Shown here in pieces: positions 1 through 8,443 of a stretch of DNA of 64,000 nucleotides. Position numbers and translations under genes: made by a program. Location: contig JADJJI010000005.1 in NCBI GenBank assembly GCA_016706565.1, forward strand, positions 561,566 through 625,565, written 5' to 3'. Source of the DNA: Piscinibacter sp. (GTDB lineage: Bacteria; Pseudomonadota; Gammaproteobacteria; Burkholderiales; Burkholderiaceae_C). The notes under the pieces are model-generated. The model saw only the letters and a program-made list of their open reading frames with translations, had not been told where the DNA came from and ran no database searches. Position 1 is the first letter of the stretch; every line of letters begins with the position of its first letter.

Positions 1-1
1 G

Positions 2-1024
2 GCCAACCTGTACCAGAGCTGCGCCGCGCTGTCGCCGCAGGTGGCCGGTGCGCCGGGCATCGGCTTCGTCGTGGCCGCGTTCGCCGCCAACCGCTGTGCC
101 TCGCTGAAGGCCAAGGGCCTGCTGACGGCCGACACCACCGCCGGCCAGGCCGACGAGGCGCTCGCGAAGCTGGCGGCCTACGGCTGGGAGCCGGAGTCGG
201 CGGTGCTGCATGCGTCGCTCGCCGCCTTCGAGGTGGCGCCGGCGGTGGCGGTGACCTTCGGCAACGCGCTGTCGCGCTCCAGCGTGGCCGATTCCCTGTG
301 CGGCTACAGCTACGCGGCCACGACGCCGACGCTCACCGTCGGACCGCTGCCGCCTGCGTCTCTGGCGGCCATGGCCGCCACCGGCAACGGCGTGCCGCCG
401 TCGTCGGGCGTGCAGCTCATCAACAACCTGAGCCCGGGCCTGGCGCTGCGCGACCTGGTGTCCTTGTCGCCCTCGACCTTCACGCAGGACTTCAACCTCG
501 ACGGCGCGCTGTGCCTGCGCAATCTGCTCACCGGCAGCGACGCGAAGGCGCTGGCACTGCAGCAGGGCATCGGGCAGACGCTGCGCAGCGGCAATCTGCA
601 GCGCAAGCCGGCGATCATCGTGCACGGCCGCGCCGATGCGCTGATCCCGGTGAACCACAGCTCGCGGCCCTATACCGCGCTGAACAAGCGTGTCGAGGGG
701 CGCCACAGCCGGTTGTCGTACATCGAGGTCACCAACGCGCAGCACTTCGACACCTTCATCGGCCTTCCGGCGGTGCTGGGCGGCTACGACACCCGCTACA
801 TCCCGCTGCACGTCTACCTGAACCGCGCGCTCGACGCGATGTACGCCCACCTGCGCCACGGCCAGCCGCTGCCCGACAGCCAGGTAGTGCGCACGGTGCC
901 GCGCGGCGGCTCGCCGGGCGCCGCGCCGGCGATCACCGCCGACAACGTGCCGCCGATCCTTCGGCGCCCGGCGCAGGCCGACGCGATCCGCATGCACGGC
1001 AACACGCTGGTGGTCCCCGACTGA
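2..1024 (+). CDS. 3-hydroxybutyrate oligomer hydrolase, C-terminal part (5' end outside window)
   Basis: The frame is open from base 2 to the TGA at 1022-1024, so the start lies upstream of the window. The visible part (about 340 residues) resembles the D-(-)-3-hydroxybutyrate oligomer hydrolase family, which cleaves soluble 3-hydroxybutyrate oligomers released during PHB mobilisation. The best marker is the segment VHGRADALIPVNHSSRPY, followed by a histidine-containing stretch NAQHFDTF; these look like the C-terminal Asp and His side of an alpha/beta-hydrolase triad. The nucleophile region is not in the window. An alpha/beta hydrolase gene follows 13 bases later and is probably co-transcribed. 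PHA-linked genes near 41 kb support a PHB-storing host. The family call is from recognition of sequence, without a search. Confidence 0.82.
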   Translation, partial: ANLYQSCAALSPQVAGAPGIGFVVAAFAANRCASLKAKGLLTADTTAGQADEALAKLAAYGWEPESAVLHASLAAFEVAPAVAVTFGNALSRSSVADSLCGYSYAATTPTLTVGPLPPASLAAMAATGNGVPPSSGVQLINNLSPGLALRDLVSLSPSTFTQDFNLDGALCLRNLLTGSDAKALALQQGIGQTLRSGNLQRKPAIIVHGRADALIPVNHSSRPYTALNKRVEGRHSRLSYIEVTNAQHFDTFIGLPAVLGGYDTRYIPLHVYLNRALDAMYAHLRHGQPLPDSQVVRTVPRGGSPGAAPAITADNVPPILRRPAQADAIRMHGNTLVVPD

Positions 1025-1037
1025 GCACCGAGGCCGC

Positions 1038-1874
1038 ATGAGCTTCACGTCGAACTACATCGCCTGCGAGGGCCGCGAACTCCACTACACCGAGTGGGGT
1101 GCGCAGCACGCCGAGACGGTGGTCGCCTGGCACGGCCTGGCGCGCACCGGGCGCGACATGGACGACATCGCGCAGCACCTGTCGCAGCGCTACCGGGTCA
1201 TCTGCCCCGACACCATCGGCCGCGGGTTGAGCCAGTGGAGCCCGGCACCCGAGCAGGAGTACTGTCTCGCGTTCTACGTGAAGCTGGCCGCCGCGCTGGT
1301 CGACGGCCTGGGCATCGAGCGCTTCCACTGGCTCGGCACCTCGATGGGCGGGGCGATCGGCATCGTCGCCGCAGCGACCGCGCTGCAGGGCCGCATCCGC
1401 CGGCTGGTGCTCAACGACAACGGCCCGCAGCTCGCCGATGCGGCGATCCAGCGCATCCGCAGCTACGCCGGCAACCCGGCGGCGTTTGCGACGGTGAGCG
1501 AGCTGGAGCAGTACTTCCGCACCGTCTACAAGCCCTACGGCTGGCTGAGCAATGCGCAATGGCGGCGCCTGGCCGAGACCTCGGTGCGGCGCCTGCCCGA
1601 CGGCCGCGTCACGCCGCACTACGACCCGGCGATGGTGATGCAGTTCACCCACCACGACGACGACTACCTGCGCTGGGACGAGTGGGATGCGCTGGACATC
1701 CCGGTGCTGTGCCTGCGCGGCGAAGACTCCGACCTGCTGCTGCCCGACACCGCCGAGCAGATGCGCAACCGCGGGCCGCGCGCGGTGGTGGTCGAGATCG
1801 CCGGCTGCGGGCACGCGCCGGCGCTGAACACGCCGGCGCAGTTCGCGCTGGTGGAGCGCTTCCTGGCGGGCTGA
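1038..1874 (+). CDS. alpha/beta-fold hydrolase
   Basis: A 278-residue alpha/beta hydrolase. The oxyanion-side motif WHGLARTGRD is near residues 34-43, the nucleophile elbow is GTSMGG (Ser near 102), and a late CGHAPALN supplies the likely catalytic His; an Asp in LRGEDSDLLL fits the acid position. The substrate cannot be told from sequence; small esters, lactones or acyl oligomers are all possible. It starts 13 bases after the 3-hydroxybutyrate oligomer hydrolase with a GAGG ribosome-binding site just upstream of the ATG, so the two probably share a transcript and may act in the same storage-polymer breakdown, which is inference. It converges with the minus-strand histidine kinase, whose stop lies 8 bases away. 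Confidence 0.85.
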   Translation: MSFTSNYIACEGRELHYTEWGAQHAETVVAWHGLARTGRDMDDIAQHLSQRYRVICPDTIGRGLSQWSPAPEQEYCLAFYVKLAAALVDGLGIERFHWLGTSMGGAIGIVAAATALQGRIRRLVLNDNGPQLADAAIQRIRSYAGNPAAFATVSELEQYFRTVYKPYGWLSNAQWRRLAETSVRRLPDGRVTPHYDPAMVMQFTHHDDDYLRWDEWDALDIPVLCLRGEDSDLLLPDTAEQMRNRGPRAVVVEIAGCGHAPALNTPAQFALVERFLAG

Positions 1875-1882
1875 GCTTCGCC

Positions 1883-4057
1883 TCAGCGGTTGGCGCCGCG
1901 GGGCGCCTCGGGTGCGAGCACGCGAATCAGGTCCTTGTGGAAGCTGGCGACGTCGATCGGCTTGGTCCAGTATTCGAGGGCGCCGGCTTCGCGCGCAACC
2001 GCCGCGTCCTCCGGCAGGTCGCTGGCCGACAGCGACACCACCGCCAGGCTGGCCGTGGCCGGATCGGCTCGCAAGGCGGCCAGCACGGAGGTTCCGTGCA
2101 TGTCGGGCAACTGCATGTCGAGCAGCACCAGGTCGGGCAGCAGACGGCGGGCAAGCGTGAGGCCGCCGTGGCCGTCGTCCGCATGCACGAAGCGAATCTG
2201 CGGCCAGCGCGCCAGGAGCTGCTCGACGAGCAGCACGTTGACCGGGTTGTCCTCGATGTAGAGCACCAGGGCCGGCGGCAGGTCGGCGCTGCCGGCGCCG
2301 GGCAGCGGGCCGGCCGGCGGTGCCGGTGTCGCGGACGGGAACGCCTGCGCATCCGGTGCTGCGGCGACCAGGGTGATGCTCACGCGTGTGCCGCGGCCGG
2401 GCTCGCTGGCGATGTGCAGCAGGCCGTTCATGCGCTCGATCAGCTGGCGGGTCAGCACCAGCCCGATGCCCGAACCCTCGACCTCGCCGCGTTCGCGGCC
2501 CAGGCGATTGAAGGGCTCGTACAGGTGCACGAGCTGCTCGGGCGACATGCCGATGCCGCTGTCCTGTACCTCCAGGGTGATGCGGCCGTCGGCCAGGCGG
2601 GCATGGATGTCGACGGCACCGCCTTCGCGGTTGTACTTGACGGCGTTGGAGAGCACGTTGATCAGCACCTGGCGCAGCCGGATCGGATCGCCCTGGACGA
2701 ACAGGCGCGGGCCCCCGCGGTCGTGCACGTGCAGGGTGATGCCGCGGCTGCGCGCCTGCGTCTCGCAGATCGCGATGGCCTCGTCGAGCGTGTCGAACAG
2801 CGCGACGCTGGTGGCGTCCACGCGAACGCTGCCCGACTCGACGCTGGCCAGGTCCATCACGTCGGCGATGAGCTGCAGCAGGTGCCAGCCTGCTGCCCGG
2901 ATGCGCTCGGCACGCCGGTACTGCGCCGGCGCCAGCGGGTCGTGCTCGTCGGACTGCATCAGTTGCGAGAAACCGAGCACCGCGTTCAGCGGCGTACGCA
3001 TCTCGTGGCTCATGCGGGCCACGAACTCCGACTTCGCGCGGCTCGCCCCCTCGGCCCGCAGCAAGGCCTGCCGGGCTGTCTCTGCCTGGCGTGCGGCGGT
3101 GACGTCGCGCAGTACGACGGTCAGCAGCGTGGCCTCGCCGGAGCCGGAGCGCGAGATCGATGCCTCGATCGGAAAGGTTTCGCCGTTGCTGCGCATGCCG
3201 GCCAGGCCGTGCATCCTGCCCATTCGCCTGCGGGTCGTGCCAGAACGTCCGAAGGTGTCGACATGCAGCCTGTGCGCGAGCTGCTGCGCCGGCGGGATGA
3301 AGTTGTCCAGCGGCTGGCCCAGAGCGGCTTCGGCGCTGATGCGGAACACCTCGCATGCCATGCGGTTGAACAGGCAGATGCGCTGCCGATGATCGACGCT
3401 GATGATGGCGTCGCTGGCGGACTGCAGCAGCGACTCCAGCCGCATGGCCTGCTCTCGGTGCTGCTCGAACTCGAACCGCTTGTCGGTGACGTCCTCGGCC
3501 ATGCCGGCCACGGCCAGCGGCCGGCCCTCGTGATCGCTGAGCAGCGCGGTGCGTTCGCGCAGCCAGCGAACCTGGCCGTCCGGGCGCACGATGCGGTACT
3601 CGATGTCGCCCGCATTGCCGCTGCCGACCATGCGCCAGCGCGCCTGCACGGAAGGCTGGTCGTCGGCATGCACCCAGCCCAGCCAGGGCGGCTGCGCGCC
3701 CAGCAGTTCGGGCCGCGTGCGCCCGTAGGCGCGTTCGGCGGCCGGGTTGATGTACAGCGCCTCTCGACCCAGCGGGTCGGTCATCCAGGTGATGTCGTCG
3801 ATGGCCTCGATGAGTCCCTGGCAACGCTGCTCCGAGCGCGCGCTGCGGCGCAGCGAGACGATCACGGCGATGTGCACGAACAGCCCGGACAGGCCGATGA
3901 ACAAGGCAGCCAGCAGCGCCGTCGACGGCAGGGTGCCCGGGCTCAGCACCGCCAGCAGCGCGACGCCTCCATACAGCGCGGCGGCCGCGACGACGACGTA
4001 GACCAGCGTCCAGGGCGCGGCGCGGCGCCCCGCCGAGACGAAGGCGTGGTCAACCAT
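1883..4057 (-). CDS. hybrid sensor histidine kinase (2 TM, PAS-PAS-HisKA-HATPase-REC)
   Basis: About 724 residues. Two membrane segments lie near residues 15-37 and 44-69, with little between them, so the sensing is probably cytoplasmic through two PAS domains (about 80-190 and 205-330). HisKA carries MSHEMRTPLNAV with the phospho-acceptor His near 351. The HATPase domain shows NVLSNAVKYN, DSGIGM and GSGIGL. A C-terminal receiver has its phospho-acceptor Asp near 647 (LLDMQLPDMHG) and the conserved Lys in TKPID. The frame is open further upstream, but the ATG at 4057 is chosen because it overlaps the stop of the upstream AraC gene by eight bases, which implies translational coupling. No separate output regulator is adjacent, so it may signal through a phosphorelay or through its AraC partner. 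The signal is unknown. Confidence 0.88.
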   Translation of the reverse strand: MVDHAFVSAGRRAAPWTLVYVVVAAAALYGGVALLAVLSPGTLPSTALLAALFIGLSGLFVHIAVIVSLRRSARSEQRCQGLIEAIDDITWMTDPLGREALYINPAAERAYGRTRPELLGAQPPWLGWVHADDQPSVQARWRMVGSGNAGDIEYRIVRPDGQVRWLRERTALLSDHEGRPLAVAGMAEDVTDKRFEFEQHREQAMRLESLLQSASDAIISVDHRQRICLFNRMACEVFRISAEAALGQPLDNFIPPAQQLAHRLHVDTFGRSGTTRRRMGRMHGLAGMRSNGETFPIEASISRSGSGEATLLTVVLRDVTAARQAETARQALLRAEGASRAKSEFVARMSHEMRTPLNAVLGFSQLMQSDEHDPLAPAQYRRAERIRAAGWHLLQLIADVMDLASVESGSVRVDATSVALFDTLDEAIAICETQARSRGITLHVHDRGGPRLFVQGDPIRLRQVLINVLSNAVKYNREGGAVDIHARLADGRITLEVQDSGIGMSPEQLVHLYEPFNRLGRERGEVEGSGIGLVLTRQLIERMNGLLHIASEPGRGTRVSITLVAAAPDAQAFPSATPAPPAGPLPGAGSADLPPALVLYIEDNPVNVLLVEQLLARWPQIRFVHADDGHGGLTLARRLLPDLVLLDMQLPDMHGTSVLAALRADPATASLAVVSLSASDLPEDAAVAREAGALEYWTKPIDVASFHKDLIRVLAPEAPRGANR

Positions 4058-5102
4058 GGGAGCGGAAGTGCGTGGGCGTGTGGCCGGTCCATCGTTTGAT
4101 CGCGCGCCGCAGGCTGCGCGCATCGGCGAAGCCCGAGGCTTCGGCCACGAGGCCCAGCGTCAGCTCGCCGCCATGAAGGAGGTCGAGCGCGCGTCGCATG
4201 CGCTCCTGGTCGAGCAGCGCCGCGTACGAAAGTCCCGACTCGAGCAGGCGCCGCCGCAGGGTCCGCTCGCTCAGGTTGATGGACGCCGCGATGGCTGCCA
4301 TCGTCGGCGGCGAGCGCAGGTCGACACGCAAGGCGCGCACGATCGCCGCCTCCAGCTCGGACGGTGCGCCCACGCCGGAGCGCTGCAACTCCAGCGCGTG
4401 CCGGCACATTGCCGCGACCGACGGATCGGCGGTGGCAATCGGGTGGTCGATCAGGTCGAACACGACGCGGTTCATCCGGCAGCCGAACCTGACCGGGCAG
4501 CCGAACGCGGCCTCGTGGACACGCGCATCGGCGGGTGTCGCGCTGCGCAGTTCGACGCGCTTCGGGCCGTACCACGGTGCGATCACGAAGCGGCACAGGC
4601 GCGTGACCGCTGCGAAGGTGTGGTGCACCAGGAACTGCGTGACGCCGTCCTCGGTGTCGAACTCCGGCTCGGCCGTCGCGATGAACTGGCCCTGGACGGT
4701 CTGCTTGTGCAGCCGCAGGAAGCGGCCGGTGGACGGCTGGAAGTCGAAGGCGAATTCCAGCGCCTGCTGCGGCCTAGCGCAGGCCATGACGCCGACGAAG
4801 CACAGGCCCCACGACACCAGGCTGAAGTTGGCCCCCAGGCGCAGCCCGAGATCGTCTTGCCCGAGCATGCGCTCCGCGCGCAGGATCACCCGGCTGGTCT
4901 GGGCAAACGAGACACGGAAGTCGATGCGTTCGAGGTCCGGCAGCCCGAAGCCCAGGCCGCGGCACAGCGCCGCGGCATTGCCGTTGCGGCGCGAGACTTC
5001 CTGGGCGATGTGGCGCACCAGCACGGGCTCGGCCACGACATGCTGTGCACGGGAAAGCTGAGCGGTGGCCGGGGTGGGAGAAGATGGAGGCAAGGTCGTC
5101 AT
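4050..5102 (-). CDS. AraC family transcriptional regulator
   Basis: About 350 residues from the ATG at 5102; a TTG at 5135 would add 11 residues. The C-terminal hundred residues form a double helix-turn-helix (SLSERTLRRRLLESGLSYAA, then ASGFADARSLRRAIKRWTG) typical of AraC/XylS activators. The long N-terminal part resembles the arabinose-binding-like domain of OruR/ArgR-type regulators (LGLRLGANFSLVSWGLCFVG). The gene ends inside the start of the hybrid histidine kinase (ATG and TGA overlap over 4050-4057), so the two are probably made together. A divergent thioesterase gene starts at 5398, and the 295 bases between may hold its target site, but I cannot point to one. The inducer is unknown. 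Confidence 0.85.
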   Translation of the reverse strand: MTTLPPSSPTPATAQLSRAQHVVAEPVLVRHIAQEVSRRNGNAAALCRGLGFGLPDLERIDFRVSFAQTSRVILRAERMLGQDDLGLRLGANFSLVSWGLCFVGVMACARPQQALEFAFDFQPSTGRFLRLHKQTVQGQFIATAEPEFDTEDGVTQFLVHHTFAAVTRLCRFVIAPWYGPKRVELRSATPADARVHEAAFGCPVRFGCRMNRVVFDLIDHPIATADPSVAAMCRHALELQRSGVGAPSELEAAIVRALRVDLRSPPTMAAIAASINLSERTLRRRLLESGLSYAALLDQERMRRALDLLHGGELTLGLVAEASGFADARSLRRAIKRWTGHTPTHFRSHG

Positions 5103-5397
5103 GGGCACGCGACCCGGCGGAGTTTTCGATGGCAATCAGCCCATATCGCGCCGATCGGGTCGATGGATTCAGGCGGGCGCAGAGCGCGAAGAACGGCATG
5201 TTGATATTTGACAACTAGCCCACTGCCCGGCGTTGCGCCAGACCGTTCGTCGCATTCAGATTGGCCGCGTGGGCGCCCCGCGCTGTCCGGCGTGGTCCGC
5301 TGCTGAACAGGCGATTCGAATGTGATCCGGGTGACGGGCGATGAGTGACCAGAGCGCCTGTCCGGATTCCGGCCGGCACTGCGTGGTACCGGACACC
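5103..5397. other. divergent intergenic region, AraC regulator / thioesterase
   Basis: These 295 bases separate divergently oriented genes. The one AT-rich island is at 5198-5215 and holds a GTTG...CAAC inverted repeat (5200-5215) with an embedded TTGACA. I do not see a matching -10 element at the right spacing on the plus strand, so no promoter is called. No RNA gene or small ORF with a convincing ribosome-binding site is visible. Confidence 0.4.
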
Positions 5398-5922
5398 ATG
5401 CTTGCACTCATCCGCCTGCTCAAGACCTTCCTCCGCGCCGCCCGGCTGCCCACGCTCGACCCGCACGCCACCTGCGTGACGCAGTGGCGCGTGCTGCCCG
5501 GCGACATCGACGCCTTCGGTCACATGAACAACGGCCGCTACCAGTCGCTGATGGACATCGCGCGCGTCGACTTCCTGCTGCGCTGCGACCTGTTCCGCGG
5601 CGTGGTGCGCAACCGCTGGGTGGCGCCGGTGGGCCAGGCCCACATCCACTACCGGCGCTCGCTCAAGCCCTTCGAGCGCTTCGAGTTGCACACGCGCATC
5701 GTGCACTGGGACGAGCGCTGGTTCTACTTCCAGCACGACTTCTACCGTGCGCGCGATCCCGGTCGCCCGGTGTGTACTGCCTACGTGACGACGCTGTTCA
5801 TGGGCCGCGAGGGTGTGGTGGGCACGGACGTGGTGGTGCCCGCCCTGGCCGGCCGCGCGCTGGCGCCGCCGCCGCTCGGCCCCGATGTCCGGGCGATCTT
5901 CCGCCTGGACGCCGCGGCCTGA
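5398..5922 (+). CDS. acyl-CoA thioesterase-like hotdog protein (THEM6 / 4HBT-like)
   Basis: About 174 residues. The motif DIDAFGHMNNGRY near residue 38 is the hotdog-fold signature of 4-hydroxybenzoyl-CoA-type thioesterases; the Asp and HMNN residues are the usual active-site positions. The N-terminal stretch MLALIRLLKTFLRAARL is hydrophobic and basic and could make the protein membrane-associated, as in the THEM6-like group. The ATG at 5398 is preferred over one at 5341 because the extra 19 residues look non-coding. It would hydrolyse an acyl-CoA thioester of unknown chain. It is transcribed away from the AraC regulator. Confidence 0.82.
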   Translation: MLALIRLLKTFLRAARLPTLDPHATCVTQWRVLPGDIDAFGHMNNGRYQSLMDIARVDFLLRCDLFRGVVRNRWVAPVGQAHIHYRRSLKPFERFELHTRIVHWDERWFYFQHDFYRARDPGRPVCTAYVTTLFMGREGVVGTDVVVPALAGRALAPPPLGPDVRAIFRLDAAA

Positions 5923-5937
5923 GCGCGGTGGTGCGAT

Positions 5938-6318
5938 TCAGCGACTGCCGCAGGCGGCCGTCGGTGGTGCAGGCTTGAGCTCGACGAGCACCACCTCGGT
6001 CGGCGTGTTGCCGACGTTCTCGCCGATGTGCGTCTGCGCATCGGACCACATCACCTCGCCGGCGCGGAACTCGCGGCGCACGAGCCGGCCGTCGGGCAGG
6101 TGCAGCACGCGCTGGAAGGGTGCGAGCGCCACCGCCACGAAGGCCGGGTGGCGGTGTTCGTGCGTGCGCTGTCCCGGCAGGTCGCGGTAGGACAGCACGC
6201 GAACCTGCGCGTTCTCCAGCACGAGCGTGTACTTGTCGCCGTCGGTGGTGACGGCATCCTGGGCGAGCGCGCCCAGCGGGGCGAGCAGCAGTGCGAGGGC
6301 GAAGCGATGGGGGGTCAT
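5938..6318 (-). CDS. secreted cupin-domain protein
   Basis: A 126-residue protein with an N-terminal signal peptide (HRFALALLLAPLGALAQ, cleavage after the Ala-Gln region) and a small beta-barrel cupin. The metal-binding pattern is visible as HEHRHPAFVAVAL around residue 50, and a later acidic/His region (AGEVMWSDAQTHIGENVG) fits the second cupin motif. The start at 6318 has an ideal AAGGAG ribosome-binding site six bases upstream. It is divergent from a LysR regulator 96 bases away, with a perfect inverted repeat between them, so it is the probable LysR target. The function is unknown; small periplasmic cupins may bind a ligand or act as dioxygenase-like enzymes. Confidence 0.8.
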   Translation of the reverse strand: MTPHRFALALLLAPLGALAQDAVTTDGDKYTLVLENAQVRVLSYRDLPGQRTHEHRHPAFVAVALAPFQRVLHLPDGRLVRREFRAGEVMWSDAQTHIGENVGNTPTEVVLVELKPAPPTAACGSR

Positions 6319-6369
6319 GGGCAGCTCCTTCGCGTGCAGCTTAGAGCGCCGCTGCCCGCCGCGGGAGCC

Positions 6370-6400
6370 GCAGTTCTGCAGTCGAGGGCTGCAGAACTGC
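6370..6400. promoter_or_regulatory. putative LysR operator: perfect 11-bp inverted repeat
   Basis: GCAGTTCTGCA (6370-6380) and TGCAGAACTGC (6390-6400) are exact reverse complements separated by nine bases. The repeat lies in the 96-base space between the divergent cupin and LysR genes, 14 bases before the LysR ATG. LysR proteins typically bind such dyads in the shared promoter and regulate themselves and the divergent gene. No T-tract follows on either strand, so a terminator is less likely. Binding is inferred. Confidence 0.65.
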
Positions 6401-6414
6401 CGCATGATGCGGCC

Positions 6415-7308
6415 ATGTTCGACTGGAACGACCTGCGCTACCTGCTGGCACTCGCGCAGCACGGCAGCACCCTGGCGGCCGGCCGCGCCTTGCGCGTCGA
6501 TCCGTCGACCGTGCAGCGCCGCGTGGCGGAACTGGAGCGCCGCATCGGCCAGTCGCTCGTGCAGCGCGAGACCGCCGGCTACCGCCTCACCGAGTTCGGC
6601 CAGGCGCTCCTGCCGCACGCCCGGCAGGTGGCGCAGGCGGTGGAAGCGCTCGAGCAGCACCTGGAGTCGGCCCGGCGCGAAGCCGTTGGCGTCATTCGCG
6701 TCACCTGCCCGGAGCCGCTGGTCTCCCGCCTCGCGGCATCGGGCCTGCTGGATCGTTTCCATGCCCGCTACCCGGGCCTGCACGTCGAGTTCGTGATGAG
6801 CGACCGCTACCTCGATCTCGCCAAGGGCGAGATCGACGTGGCGCTGCGCTCAGGCGACACCGTCGATGGCGCGCTGATCGGCCGCAAGATCGGCGATTCG
6901 CTGTGGGCCGTCTACGCCAGCCGGGCCTACGTGGCCCTGCATGGACAGCCGCGCAGCGTCGACGAGCTCGCACGGCATGCCCTGGTCGGATTCGACGCAG
7001 CGATGTCAGGCCACCGGGCGGCGGTCTGGCTGCGCAGCGTCGCGCCGGCCGCGCGCATGGCGGCGCGCAACGACAGCGTGCTGGGCGTGCTGCAGTCGGT
7101 GAAGGCCGGTGTCGGCATCGCGCCCTTGCCGACGGCGATCGCCGATGCCGAGCAGGAACTCGTGCGCGTGCTCGGCCCGGTGCCCGAGCTGGCGCGCATC
7201 TGGCGCATCCTCACCACGGCCGAGTTGCGGCGCACGCCCCGTGTCGCCGCCTTCTTCGATTTCGTCGTGGAAGAGATCGACGCGCTGCGCCCGGTGCTCA
7301 CCGGCTGA
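6415..7308 (+). CDS. LysR family transcriptional regulator
   Basis: 297 residues. The N-terminal winged helix-turn-helix is clear (FDWNDLRYLLALAQHGSTLA, then RALRVDPSTVQRRVAELERR). The following periplasmic-binding-like effector domain includes GVIRVTCPEPLVSRLA and DVALRSGD. This subclass, beginning with the DWNDLRYL motif, is common in proteobacteria. It is divergent from the secreted cupin gene and probably controls it and itself through the dyad at 6370-6400. Its 3' end overlaps the convergent deaminase gene by 11 bases (7298-7308). The effector is unknown. Confidence 0.9.
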   Translation: MFDWNDLRYLLALAQHGSTLAAGRALRVDPSTVQRRVAELERRIGQSLVQRETAGYRLTEFGQALLPHARQVAQAVEALEQHLESARREAVGVIRVTCPEPLVSRLAASGLLDRFHARYPGLHVEFVMSDRYLDLAKGEIDVALRSGDTVDGALIGRKIGDSLWAVYASRAYVALHGQPRSVDELARHALVGFDAAMSGHRAAVWLRSVAPAARMAARNDSVLGVLQSVKAGVGIAPLPTAIADAEQELVRVLGPVPELARIWRILTTAELRRTPRVAAFFDFVVEEIDALRPVLTG

Positions 7309-7777
7309 GCCGGCGGCCCGCCTCGCGCAGGACCTCGATCGCGCTGGATCCCAGCAGCGGGCCGTCGACCTGCACCGCAGGCGAGGCGCCGGCGTAGACC
7401 TGCGCACTGCGGATCGGCAGCTGCTCGCCGCCGAGCGCGTCGATGATGTCCTGCTGCGAGGCGGCGAACACCACGCGGCGGATGCCGGCCCAGAACATCG
7501 CGCCGCTGCACATCGCGCAGGGCTCGCCGCTGGCGTACACCGTGCCGCCGCGCAGTGCATCGGCGCCCAGCTTCGCGGTGGCCTCGCGCACCAGCACCAG
7601 CTCGGCGTGGCCGGTGCAGTCGCCGCGGGTGATCTGGTTGTTCCTGGCCGTCCAGAGCAGGCTGCCTTCGGGCGACACCAGCGTGGCACCGAAGGGCATG
7701 TTGCCCTCGGCGACAGCCTCGCGCGAGGCCTCGATGGCCTGGCGCATCGGTTCGTGGTCGGCGGCGGTGATCGGCAT
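7298..7777 (-). CDS. nucleoside/guanine deaminase-like protein (cytidine deaminase-like fold)
   Basis: 159 residues. The zinc site is complete: GHAELVLVREA (His and catalytic Glu near residue 55) and GEPCAMCSGAMFWAGI (two Cys near 85-88). These belong to the CMP/dCMP deaminase zinc-binding family, in the branch with guanine deaminase and tRNA adenosine deaminase. The length and the FWAGI segment favour a small-molecule guanine or nucleobase deaminase over TadA, which is inference. The ATG at 7777 follows a GAGGAGAA ribosome-binding site. It is the last gene of a minus-strand run with flavin reductase and a BMP-type nucleoside-binding protein, which supports a role in purine or pyrimidine use. 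Confidence 0.85.
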   Translation of the reverse strand: MPITAADHEPMRQAIEASREAVAEGNMPFGATLVSPEGSLLWTARNNQITRGDCTGHAELVLVREATAKLGADALRGGTVYASGEPCAMCSGAMFWAGIRRVVFAASQQDIIDALGGEQLPIRSAQVYAGASPAVQVDGPLLGSSAIEVLREAGRRLSR

Positions 7778-7791
7778 GCGGTTCTCCTCGT

Positions 7792-8427
7792 TCAGATCTC
7801 GTCGATCGGCGTGCTGGCGCGGCTCTCGCGGTCCTGCCCGTCGATCGCGAAGCGGTCGCGTGTGGTGATGTAGAAGCTCGCGCCGAAGCGGCCCACCGGG
7901 TGGTAGTCCTGCAGGCGCACGCGCCAGGTCTCGGTGTCGACCAGGCCGTCGCGCGCATGCAGCCACAGCACGCGGCCGATGAAGACGTAGCGGCTCTCGG
8001 TCTCGAGCTTCTCGTGCAGCACGCACTCGAAGGCCACCGGTGCCTCGGCGATGCGCGGCGGCTTCACGGTCTGCGAGGGCAGTGCATGCAGGCCGAAACG
8101 CTCGAGCTCGCTGACCTCCGGCGGCAGCGACTCGCCGCAGGCATGCATCTTCGCGGCGATCGCCTCGTCGCTGATGTGCACGACGAATTCGCCGCTGGCC
8201 AGGATGTTCGCCGCCGTGTCCTTCAGCCGGCCGTCCTTGAGCCGGTTGATCGACAGCATCACGATCGGCGGGTCCTCGCCGAGCATGTTGAACATCGAGA
8301 AGGGCGCGGCGTTGGCCACGCCGTTGGCGCCCAGCGTGGTGACCAGGGCGATCGGCCGGGGCACGATCAGGCTGGCCATCAGCTTGTAGCGCTGGTAGGC
8401 GGTGAGCTGCGCGAAGTCGATCTCCAT
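7792..8427 (-). CDS. flavin reductase family protein (FMN-binding split barrel)
   Basis: 211 residues from the ATG at 8427; a GTG at 8433 would add two. The sequence matches the DIM6/NTAB flavin reductase-like split barrel: PRPIALVTTLGANGVANAAP near residue 24 is the FMN-binding entry, followed by FSMFNMLGEDPPIVMLSI and a KDTAANILASGEFVVHI segment. Members either supply reduced FMN to a monooxygenase or act as flavoproteins themselves. It sits between the BMP-type binding protein (16 bases upstream) and the deaminase (14 bases downstream), so all three are likely one operon. No partner monooxygenase is nearby. Confidence 0.85.
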   Translation of the reverse strand: MEIDFAQLTAYQRYKLMASLIVPRPIALVTTLGANGVANAAPFSMFNMLGEDPPIVMLSINRLKDGRLKDTAANILASGEFVVHISDEAIAAKMHACGESLPPEVSELERFGLHALPSQTVKPPRIAEAPVAFECVLHEKLETESRYVFIGRVLWLHARDGLVDTETWRVRLQDYHPVGRFGASFYITTRDRFAIDGQDRESRASTPIDEI

Positions 8428-8443
8428 CGTCACCGGTCCCGGG

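Noticed and set aside
1094-4099. Thousand-codon open frame on the plus strand
   Set aside because: It spans two well-supported genes in other frames and on the other strand; its composition is that of a GC shadow.
5208-5213. TTGACA as a -35 element for the thioesterase gene
   Set aside because: No acceptable -10 at 16-18 bases downstream.
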